36,062 bases of DNA, taken from NCBI GenBank assembly GCA_017415765.1, contig JAFQED010000069.1, positions 1 to 36,062 of the forward strand, in the 5' to 3' direction. This DNA comes from Desulfovibrio sp. Its GTDB lineage: Bacteria; Desulfobacterota; Desulfovibrionia; Desulfovibrionales; Desulfovibrionaceae. Below the pieces are notes generated by a model, which ran no database searches, was not told the DNA's origin, and was given only the letters and a program-made list of their open reading frames with translations. This document shows positions 16,368-24,042 of the stretch, piece by piece. Positions within the stretch are counted from its first letter, which is position 1. Each line of letters begins with the position of its first letter. Both the position numbers and the translations under genes were made by a program.

Positions 16368-17171
16368 ATGACACAGTCTGACACATCCCCCGGCCTTCTG
16401 GCTCGTCTGGGCGCACCGGCCCTGCGCGGTATTGACGCCATTGGCAGCATGACCCTGTTCATGCTGTCCGGGCTGGGCCAGATTTTTGCCAGTGGCAAGA
16501 TTTTTGCCCGCAGCATCCGGCAGATCTATGTCATCGGCTACCAGTCGCTCTTCGTTATCATGCTCATCGGCCTCTTTTGCGGCATGGTGCTGGGACTGCA
16601 AGGCTATTATACCCTGGTGCAGTTCGGTTCTGTGGGCCTGCTTGGTTCGGCCGTCTCGCTGACCCTGATCCGCGAGCTTGGCCCGGTACTCACGGCCATC
16701 ATGCTCACTGGTCGGGCTGGCTCTTCCATGACGGCAGAGATCGGCGTCATGCGCATCACTGACCAGATCGACGCCCTTGATGTCATGGACATCAACTCCA
16801 TGGGCTATCTGGTCAGCCCGCGCCTTCTGGCCTCGCTTATCTCCTTCCCGCTGCTCACGGCCATCTTTGATGTGGTGGGGATCCTGGGCGGCTATCTCAC
16901 CGGGGTACTGATGCTTGGCATCAATGAAGGGGCCTACCTCTACCGTATTGCCAGCTCCGTCACCATGACCGATGTGGCTGGCGGTTTCATCAAGGCCGTG
17001 GTCTTTTCCCTGCTGGTCACCACTGTCTGCTGTCATCAGGGCTACAATACCCACACCCGGCGCGACAGCGTTGGCCCGGAGGCCGTGGGTAATGCCACAA
17101 CGTCGGCAGTGGTCATCTCCTGTGTGCTGATACTGGCCGCAGACTATGTCCTGACATCCTTCCTGCTGTAG
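16368..17171 (+). CDS. mlaE: MlaE-family ABC transporter permease
   Basis: The 267-residue permease has an N-terminal amphipathic helix and about five membrane helices. It carries the family motifs GMVLGLQGYY, LIRELGPVLTAIMLTGRAGSSMTAEIGVM and the EQIDAL-type loop (here DQIDALDVM), followed by SPRLLA. MlaE pairs with MlaF and, in known systems, an MCE protein (MlaD), to move phospholipids between inner and outer membranes. GAGGT precedes the ATG. The ATPase gene follows after 11 bases. No MCE, MlaB or MlaC gene is adjacent. Confidence 0.92.
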   Translation: MTQSDTSPGLLARLGAPALRGIDAIGSMTLFMLSGLGQIFASGKIFARSIRQIYVIGYQSLFVIMLIGLFCGMVLGLQGYYTLVQFGSVGLLGSAVSLTLIRELGPVLTAIMLTGRAGSSMTAEIGVMRITDQIDALDVMDINSMGYLVSPRLLASLISFPLLTAIFDVVGILGGYLTGVLMLGINEGAYLYRIASSVTMTDVAGGFIKAVVFSLLVTTVCCHQGYNTHTRRDSVGPEAVGNATTSAVVISCVLILAADYVLTSFLL

Positions 17172-17182
17172 AGGGGAGAGCC

Positions 17183-17998
17183 ATGCAAGCCTGGGATATC
17201 CAATTCCACGCCCTGAGCGTCGGTTATGGCAATCATGTGGTACTGCACGACATCAACGCCACCCTGCCTGCCGGTCAGATCTCTGTCATCCTGGGGGGAT
17301 CGGGCTGTGGCAAGTCCACCCTGCTGCGCCACATCATCGGGCTTTCCCGTCCCCTTACAGGGAGCATCCGTATCGGCGGGGAAGACCTTTTCCGCCTGGA
17401 TCGGCAGGCCTTTCGGCGTGTCCGTCGCCAGATGGGCGTCCTCTTTCAGGATGGTGCCCTGCTGGGCGCACTGACCCTGGCCGAAAACGTGGCCCTGCCC
17501 CTCAGTGAACACCTGCGACTGCCCAAGCCCCTGCTGCACGAAGCGGCCCTGCGGGTGCTGCGCATGGTGGGCCTGGAGGACTTTGCCCGCTTTTACCCCA
17601 ACCAGCTTTCCGGTGGTATGCGCAAGCGCGCCGGGCTGGCCCGCGCCATCATTGCCGAGCCGCGCATCCTGCTTTGCGATGAACCCACCTCCGGGCTTGA
17701 CCCGGTCACCGCAGCCCGTATGGATGCGCTGCTGCTGGCCATGCACCAACAGTACGAACATATGACCACAGTGGTGGTCAGCCATGATCTGGCCAGCCTC
17801 CGTACCATCGCCGACCATGTGCTGGTGCTGCGCGAGGGGCGGGCTGTCTTTTCCGGCAGCCTTGCGGAACTGGAAGCCAGCGATGATGCCTATCTGCGCC
17901 AATTTTTGCGGCGTGAGGCTGACGAGGGGCAGATGGCCCTGCACGAACCGCCCCACCCGCAGGTGCAGGCTGCACTGGAAGGCTGGCTGCGCTCCTGA
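17183..17998 (+). CDS. mlaF: MlaF-family ABC transporter ATP-binding protein
   Basis: The 271-residue ATPase drives the MlaE permease. Walker A GGSGCGKST is at residues 38-46, the Q-loop is F88-Q89-D90, the signature LSGGM is at 142-146, Walker B LLCDEPTSGLD is at 163-173, and the switch His is in VVSHDL. The unusual LSGGMRKR after the Q-loop is typical of MlaF. The C-terminal extension after the switch (about 30-40 residues) may contact the partner subunit. GGGGAG precedes the ATG. Confidence 0.93.
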   Translation: MQAWDIQFHALSVGYGNHVVLHDINATLPAGQISVILGGSGCGKSTLLRHIIGLSRPLTGSIRIGGEDLFRLDRQAFRRVRRQMGVLFQDGALLGALTLAENVALPLSEHLRLPKPLLHEAALRVLRMVGLEDFARFYPNQLSGGMRKRAGLARAIIAEPRILLCDEPTSGLDPVTAARMDALLLAMHQQYEHMTTVVVSHDLASLRTIADHVLVLREGRAVFSGSLAELEASDDAYLRQFLRREADEGQMALHEPPHPQVQAALEGWLRS

Positions 17999-18063
17999 CC
18001 GTTGCTGCACTCACGCCCATTGCCAAAACGTGCCGTTCTGCAACGGTTTCCCCTGCTATATGG

Positions 18064-18092
18064 TTGCCTTGAGCCTGGTAAGGCCCTATAAA
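18064..18092 (+). promoter_or_regulatory. Candidate internal promoter for the tamA-tamB pair
   Basis: TTGCCT (18064-18069), exactly 17 bases, TATAAA (18087-18092). Transcription would begin near 18099, at the first usable ATG of the tamA-like frame. That fits better with a translation start further downstream, near the strong Shine-Dalgarno at 18150-18156. Confidence 0.4.
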
Positions 18093-18098
18093 CAGGGC

Positions 18099-20201
18099 AT
18101 GAAGTGTTGTGCACCAGCTATCCCAGCCACATATCCGCACCTCATCCTCAAGGAGGCCGGGCAAGTCAGCCGGGCCTGTCTGTTCGCCCTGCTGCTTCTG
18201 CTTCCCCTCCTGCTGACCGGCTGCGGTCTGCTGACCTCCAACAGCATGGATCCGGCCAACAGCGATGCCGCAGCCCAGCCCGCAGGTACGGAAGACGCAA
18301 CAGACGATGACAGCCAGTGGAAACCCACGCCTGTTCCCTACAGTACGGACATCACGGTTTCAGGTGCGGACAAGGCGGACGCTGCCCTCAAGGGCAAGCT
18401 GGAAGGGGCCAGCCAACTGGTGCTGTTGCGCAAGGAACCACCGGACAGCCTTCTGGCCCTGGAACGACGTGCCCGCATGGATGTGGAGACGGCCCTCAAG
18501 CTCCTGCATTCCGAAGGCTATTACGATGGTACTGCCGACTTTCGGATAACGGAAGCAAGTCAGACGCCAAAAGCGGCAACGTCTTCCCAGACAGACTCTT
18601 CCCCGGCACAGGGGGGCAAGCACAACGTCCTCTTGCGGCTGGAAACCGGCCCACGCTACACCCTGGGCAAGATCCATATCGAGTACAGCCCTCCTCCCAC
18701 AGTGCCGGAAGCCTTCAAGACGCGTACCCGACCTGCCGGTCTGCTGGGGCTGGGGCGCGAGCCTGTCCCCCCGCCGACCTTTCCCACAGAACTGCCGGGC
18801 CTTGCCGCAGGGCAGCACTTTACCGCCGGGGCGATCCTGGACGCTGTGGAAAAATTACCGGAGCGTCTGCGCCGCAGGGGCTATCCTCTGGCGCGTATCG
18901 TCAGTTCTCGCTACACCCTGGATCGGGCAGCCCACCAACTAAATATAGAGGTGGTGCTGGCTGCCGGTAGCCCCGCCATGTTGGGGCAGGTGGAAGTGAC
19001 AGGCGCGGAGCAGGTCAACGCCGAATATTTGCAATGCATTGTGCCATGGCAGATCAACCGCCGTCCGTGGAACAGTGACGTGCTGGAAGACTATGCCAAC
19101 ACCCTGCGGGGTCTGGGACTTTTCCGCACTGTGGAGGTGCAGCCATTGCCGGAACAGGCCCAAGCCCTTGGGGACGATGGCCTGATCAGTCTGCCGGCCA
19201 GCGTTACAGTAAAAGAGCGTCCCTTCCGCTCCATCAGCGGCAGTGCCCGCTACGCCACAGATACCGGGCTGGGGGTAGAAGCTGGCTGGGAACACCGCAA
19301 CCTCTTTCACAATGGGGAAAAGCTCACGGTACAGGCCCCCTTTGCCGAGGACAAACAGGGGATAAAGGCTGTTTTTGAAAAGCCGGCCTTTCTCTCACGG
19401 CGGCAACGGCTGCAAGTTTCCGGCTCTGTACTGCGCGAGGTCACCGATGCCTACACCAAGGAGGGGCTCAGTGCCGGGGGCGGTATAGAACGCCGTTTTT
19501 CACGCTATTGGTGGGGTGGCATAGGACTTTCGGGCGAAAGCGGCTATTTGAAGGATAACGAACACTCCCGCCAGGATTACAGCGTCATCCAGCCCGAAGC
19601 CCATCTGCGTTTTGACAGTCGCAACAACGTCCTCAATCCGGTACGCGGGGCAGAGACCAGGCTCTCCTTTGCCCCCTTCAGCGGCTTTTACGGTCAACCC
19701 TTCAGCGCGTGGGCCGGTACGCTGGCTGCCAATTTTTACTACGCCCCCATCCACAACGCCAAGGGCCGCCCCAGCGACAAGCTGGTGCTGGCCGCCCGGC
19801 TGGAAGGGGGCTTCATGTCCGGCTCCAGCCTGCAAGACATCCCTTCCAACCTGCGCTATTTCGCAGGTGGGGCCAGTACCGTGCGCGGCTATGCCTATCA
19901 GGCCATTGGCCCACGGGACAGCGAGGACGAGCCGCTGGGGGGCCGTTCCTACCAGATCGTCAATCTGGAAGCCCGCTTCAAGGTGACGGAAGACGTAGGC
20001 ATTGTCCCCTTTCTGGATGGCGGCATGGTGTATAAGGATGCCTTCCCGCACATCATTGGCGACATGGACTGGGGTGCGGGGCTGGGCTTGCGCTATTTTA
20101 CCCCCATTGGGCCGCTGCGTTTTGATGTGGCAACCCCCCTGCGCCGGGACGGGGATGACGCTCCCTTGCAATTTTATATCAGTATAGGGCAGAGCTTCTG
20201 A
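18099..20201 (+). CDS. tamA: TamA-like Omp85 outer-membrane protein with a lipobox
   Basis: From the ATG at 18099 the protein has 700 residues. A hydrophobic signal ends in LTGC, a lipobox with C42. Then come an Asn/Ala/Asp linker, POTRA-like repeats (about residues 90-385), and a 16-strand-type beta-barrel with STVRGYAYQ (the L6 VRGF/Y motif) and a C-terminal Phe (YISIGQSF), the BAM recognition signal. With tamB it should form the TAM machine that helps insert outer-membrane proteins and move lipids. A lipidated Omp85 protein recalls TamL of Bacteroidetes. The start is uncertain: AAGGAGG at 18150-18156 is followed at ideal spacing by GTC (18165), not a start codon. Frame further upstream overlaps mlaF and is not used. 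Confidence 0.82.
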   Translation: MKCCAPAIPATYPHLILKEAGQVSRACLFALLLLLPLLLTGCGLLTSNSMDPANSDAAAQPAGTEDATDDDSQWKPTPVPYSTDITVSGADKADAALKGKLEGASQLVLLRKEPPDSLLALERRARMDVETALKLLHSEGYYDGTADFRITEASQTPKAATSSQTDSSPAQGGKHNVLLRLETGPRYTLGKIHIEYSPPPTVPEAFKTRTRPAGLLGLGREPVPPPTFPTELPGLAAGQHFTAGAILDAVEKLPERLRRRGYPLARIVSSRYTLDRAAHQLNIEVVLAAGSPAMLGQVEVTGAEQVNAEYLQCIVPWQINRRPWNSDVLEDYANTLRGLGLFRTVEVQPLPEQAQALGDDGLISLPASVTVKERPFRSISGSARYATDTGLGVEAGWEHRNLFHNGEKLTVQAPFAEDKQGIKAVFEKPAFLSRRQRLQVSGSVLREVTDAYTKEGLSAGGGIERRFSRYWWGGIGLSGESGYLKDNEHSRQDYSVIQPEAHLRFDSRNNVLNPVRGAETRLSFAPFSGFYGQPFSAWAGTLAANFYYAPIHNAKGRPSDKLVLAARLEGGFMSGSSLQDIPSNLRYFAGGASTVRGYAYQAIGPRDSEDEPLGGRSYQIVNLEARFKVTEDVGIVPFLDGGMVYKDAFPHIIGDMDWGAGLGLRYFTPIGPLRFDVATPLRRDGDDAPLQFYISIGQSF

Positions 20202-23200
20202 TGCAGGAAAAAAACCAGACCGCCCCTCCCCAACGGTCAGCTGCCGCAACGCCCCCACGGCGGCGACGCTTCTGGCGTTGGCTGCGTTGGGCAGCATACG
20301 TCTTTCTGCTCCTGCTGTGCTGTATGCTTGCCGCAGCGGGCTGGCTGTGCCGCAGTCAGGGGGGACAAGCCTGGCTGGAAGGAAAGCTCAATACCGTACT
20401 GGCCGAGGCTCTTGGCCCTTCCGGGCTGCATATTCGTCTGCACGGCCTGTCCGGCCCGCTGCCCCTTGGGGCCAACTTTGGGCTGGAACTGGCCGATGCC
20501 CATGGCGTCTGGCTGCGCGCCCCGCAGAACAGTTTTTATCTGGATCTTTTTGCCCTGCCTTCCCTGCTGCGCCTTGACCATCTGGAAATCCGCGAGGCAA
20601 GCCTCCTGCGGCTGCCGCAGCTCCCCCAATCGCCGCCAGCTCCTCCCTCCCCACCGCTGACCGAAGCGGACGTGCGCCTCCTGCTGGGAGATGTGGTACG
20701 CGCCAGCAATGCGCTGCCCGACTGGCTGCCCGCCGTGGAGCTGGCATCCCTGCGCCTGCAAGATTGCACTCTGCCCGTGGGCCTGTTCCTGCCAGTGGAA
20801 GGGGAGAGTACGGATACAAAGACTGATGAGGCCAGTACAGCAGCCATACCACTGGACTTTGCGGCCAGTCTGCACTGGGATCATGCACAGGGTGCACAGC
20901 TCAAGGCCGATCTGCAACTGGCCGACAAGGGCACAGACCTGCCCCTGTCTATCGCCAGTCTGGCAGGGCTTACCGCTGGGCTGAACGTCCAGCTTGGGCC
21001 ACAGGATATGGCCACAGGCCAGCCTGGGGCACAAGAGCAAGCGGCCAGCCCTCTCCCGGCAGGACAGACCAGGCTTGCCGCTGACATCCAGTTGGATGTG
21101 ACCGCCCACAAGCCCCTGCTCCATCTGCCTGACCTGCCAGCAGACCTGCTGGGGCAGACAGCCCGGCTTGAACTACGGGCCGGAGCCAGCCTTACGGCTG
21201 ACGCTGAAGGCCCGCTGCAAACAGCCAGTCTGGGGCTGGATGCACTGAAGCTGGAGGCCGGGGCCTTGAGCAGCACCACCAGCCTGCACTGGCAGCAAGG
21301 GCAGGAAAACTGGCTGGACGGGCCTGTGCGCCTTAGCCAGGATCTTTTGCTGCACCGTCCGGCAACCGCCAGTGCTGACCAGACAGCCCCTCTGCTGGTA
21401 CTGCTCGCGCAGCCTTGTCGGCTGAAGCTCGCACTTGACGGCAGCCTCTTCCTGCCCCATCTGCAACTGGATCTGGCAGCCGCCGGGCTGGAAAGCACGG
21501 GAGAGCTGACCGCCGCCCTGGCAGATATGGCCCGTCCTGCGCTGGATGGCTTTGTGCGTTTGCAGGTGGCGGACTGGCAAACGCTCTCCCGTCTGATGCC
21601 GGGCAAGGTCATGACGGGCAAGGCAGGGCTGACGCTGGAACTGCGCGCCCTGCAAACCCTGGCCGAAGGACAGGGGCCAGGCACGCAGCAAAACATGGCC
21701 CTGCGACTGGACGTGCCGCAGCTTCGCCTTGCCCCGTCTGACGGGGATGATCTGCTTGACCTGCACGGCTTGCACCTGACAGCTGACATGGCCAACTGTC
21801 TTGACGCCCCCAGCCTGGATGCCCGGCTGGGACTCGGCTCTTCCCGGATAGCGGCCATGCCGCTTGCCGCACAGGCGCACGTCCGTGGCCCTCTTGCCGG
21901 GCCACTGGAATTTGGCCTGAACAGCAGCGGGGCTGTTACAGCCGCCATGCAAGGGCACTGGCAGCCGGGGCTGGCCGAAATACGCCAGTTGGCCCTTGAC
22001 CTGGCCGGACTTCTGCCCCAACCGGAAAACGGAATTGCAGACAAACCTGCTGCCCTTGGCTTGCGCCTGACCTCCCCGACACGTGTGCTGTATGGCGAAA
22101 CAGGCTATGCCGTGGAAGGCTTGCGGGCCGCCATCACCCCCTCAGGCCAGCTTGCGGCTGATGGACGGCTGGCCGCCAGCGGGCCGAACCTGCAACTTTC
22201 CCTGCGCCAGTTGGAGTTTGCGCCCTGGCGCAGCCTTGTCCCTGCCCTGCCCGAAGGTGCGCTGGAACTGACCGCCCGACTTGGCGGCACAGCCACGCGG
22301 CCGGACGGCCAGTGGCGGCTTGCCGTGCAGCATCTCAAGCTGGATGGCAGTCCTCTGCCCCCGCTGGATGTGGCCCTGGCCGGACAGTTGGAACACACGA
22401 CCAGTGGCAGCGCGCTGACAGCCCGGCTGGAACTGCCCCCGGCCACCCTCAAAGCTCTTGGGGGTAAGACGGCCCGGCTGGAAGCCCGTGTACCGCTGCT
22501 GTTTGGGCCGGATGGGCTGCCCGCCCCTGCGCTGCAAAAGCCCCTCAGAGCCAGTGTGGCCTGGCATGGCGCACTGGCCCAACTCTGGAGCCTTGTGCCG
22601 CAGGCCGACCGCCGCCTCACCGGAAACCTTGACCTTGGACTGGACGTGAGCGGCACTCTTGAGGCCCCGGCCTTCAAGGGACAGGTGGGCATGAGCAAGG
22701 GCCGCTTTGAGGATGTAGCCCTGGGCGTTCTTTTGCAGGACATGAAGCTGGATATGCACGTTGACGGCAAAAAAATTGCCAGCTCCGATGCCACAAAGCT
22801 GCCCTTGGCGGGCGGGCTGCGCATTGATATGTCGCTTGGTGACGGGCGCGGCGGCAGCCTCAAGGTGCAGGGCGGTGGCAAACTGGATGGCAGTGCGCTG
22901 CGCATGCAAGCCAAGATGGACAGGCTGAAGCCCCTGCGCCGCCGTGATGTCCGCATAGACCTTTCGGGCGATGCCAGCGTCTCCGGCAGTCTTGTTGCGC
23001 CCGAAATACGCGGAGAGATCCGCGTCAACCGGGGAGATGTGTATCTCAACAAAATCTCCGTACCGGGCAGTTTTACCACCCTGCCCATCAGCGAAGGCGA
23101 TGGCAACGGGGCTGCGGACTCCCCCGACCAGCCTGCCAGCAGTGCGACGGCATCCGCCAGTGATGACACCGGGCATGGTTCTCTGGATATCCGCATCCGC

Positions 23201-23914
23201 GCACCGGGGCGCATCATGGTGGAGGGGCATGGACTCAGCAGCCAGTGGCAAACCTTTCTCGCCATAGGGGGCAGCCCGGTAGATCCGGTTATTTCTGGTC
23301 AGGTACGGGCTATCAAGGGCAATTTTGACTTCCTGACCAAGAAGTTCGTGCTCTCGCGTGGTATAGTCACCTTTGGCGGTGGCAACGTGGCAAATCCCCT
23401 GCTGGATGTGCAGCTTGTCAATGAAATGCCTGACCTGACAGCGCAAATCAATGTCACGGGTACTGTCCGCAAGATGAAGATAGAACTTGCCAGTGAGCCA
23501 AGTCTGCCACGGGACGAGATCCTCTCTCGTATCCTGTTTGGGCGCAGTGCCAACGAACTTGGCCGCATGGAAAGTCTGCGTCTTGCCGCCGCAGTGGCAG
23601 AGCTGGCTGGCCTTGGCTCCGGTGGGGGTGGTCTGCTGGACTCTACTCGCAGGGCCTTGGGTGTGGACGTACTGCGCCTGGGGGATTCGGCCAGCGGGGC
23701 ATCAGGCGACCCCGGCAGCCAGACAGAGGACGGCACCACACTGGAAATGGGCAAATACCTTACCGAAGACCTGTATCTGGGTGTGGAGCAGGGTATGCAG
23801 TCTGACAGCACGGCCTTTACCATCCAGTATGAGCTGACACCGCGCATCAATCTGGAGGTTCGCACAGAGGACAGCAATACCTGGGGTGGGGTACGCTGGA
23901 AGTTCGACTACTGA
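20201..23914 (+). CDS. tamB: TamB translocation/assembly module protein
   Basis: At 1237 residues this matches large AsmA-like/TamB proteins. It has a basic N-terminus, one inner-membrane helix (about residues 28-50), and a very long beta-rich periplasmic region that in the family forms a hydrophobic groove bridging both membranes. It ends in the TamB domain (about 930-1237), with RGIVTFGGGNVANPLLDV, GTVRKMKIELASEPSLPRDEILSRILFG and the final GGVRWKFDY. Low-complexity inserts near 205-215 and 975-990 look like loops. The start ATG overlaps the tamA stop by one base (TGATG). Family members have been linked to autotransporter assembly and to phospholipid transport to the outer membrane. Confidence 0.93.
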   Translation: MQEKNQTAPPQRSAAATPPRRRRFWRWLRWAAYVFLLLLCCMLAAAGWLCRSQGGQAWLEGKLNTVLAEALGPSGLHIRLHGLSGPLPLGANFGLELADAHGVWLRAPQNSFYLDLFALPSLLRLDHLEIREASLLRLPQLPQSPPAPPSPPLTEADVRLLLGDVVRASNALPDWLPAVELASLRLQDCTLPVGLFLPVEGESTDTKTDEASTAAIPLDFAASLHWDHAQGAQLKADLQLADKGTDLPLSIASLAGLTAGLNVQLGPQDMATGQPGAQEQAASPLPAGQTRLAADIQLDVTAHKPLLHLPDLPADLLGQTARLELRAGASLTADAEGPLQTASLGLDALKLEAGALSSTTSLHWQQGQENWLDGPVRLSQDLLLHRPATASADQTAPLLVLLAQPCRLKLALDGSLFLPHLQLDLAAAGLESTGELTAALADMARPALDGFVRLQVADWQTLSRLMPGKVMTGKAGLTLELRALQTLAEGQGPGTQQNMALRLDVPQLRLAPSDGDDLLDLHGLHLTADMANCLDAPSLDARLGLGSSRIAAMPLAAQAHVRGPLAGPLEFGLNSSGAVTAAMQGHWQPGLAEIRQLALDLAGLLPQPENGIADKPAALGLRLTSPTRVLYGETGYAVEGLRAAITPSGQLAADGRLAASGPNLQLSLRQLEFAPWRSLVPALPEGALELTARLGGTATRPDGQWRLAVQHLKLDGSPLPPLDVALAGQLEHTTSGSALTARLELPPATLKALGGKTARLEARVPLLFGPDGLPAPALQKPLRASVAWHGALAQLWSLVPQADRRLTGNLDLGLDVSGTLEAPAFKGQVGMSKGRFEDVALGVLLQDMKLDMHVDGKKIASSDATKLPLAGGLRIDMSLGDGRGGSLKVQGGGKLDGSALRMQAKMDRLKPLRRRDVRIDLSGDASVSGSLVAPEIRGEIRVNRGDVYLNKISVPGSFTTLPISEGDGNGAADSPDQPASSATASASDDTGHGSLDIRIRAPGRIMVEGHGLSSQWQTFLAIGGSPVDPVISGQVRAIKGNFDFLTKKFVLSRGIVTFGGGNVANPLLDVQLVNEMPDLTAQINVTGTVRKMKIELASEPSLPRDEILSRILFGRSANELGRMESLRLAAAVAELAGLGSGGGGLLDSTRRALGVDVLRLGDSASGASGDPGSQTEDGTTLEMGKYLTEDLYLGVEQGMQSDSTAFTIQYELTPRINLEVRTEDSNTWGGVRWKFDY

Positions 23915-23970
23915 TCCGCCTCCTGCCCTGGCAGCGTATTGTTTCTTCCTGCCGGGGATGGACAGGCTGC

Positions 23971-23998
23971 TTGCGCCCTGATATATCATACATAAAAT
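23971..23998 (+). promoter_or_regulatory. Candidate promoter of the hybrid kinase gene
   Basis: TTGCGC (23971-23976), 16 bases, TAAAAT (23993-23998). The first 17 bases (23971-23987) match the promoter upstream of the receiver/TPR gene (264-280) at 15 positions. The predicted start is near 24005, about 38 bases before the GTG start codon. Confidence 0.45.
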
Positions 23999-24042
23999 AG
24001 ATACAGAACCGTCCTTGGGCATCTAACGCTACGGGAACAGCG

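Noticed and set aside
17784-18098. Upstream extension of the tamA-like frame into mlaF
   Set aside because: It overlaps the 3' part of mlaF in another frame, and its translation has no signal sequence or domain.
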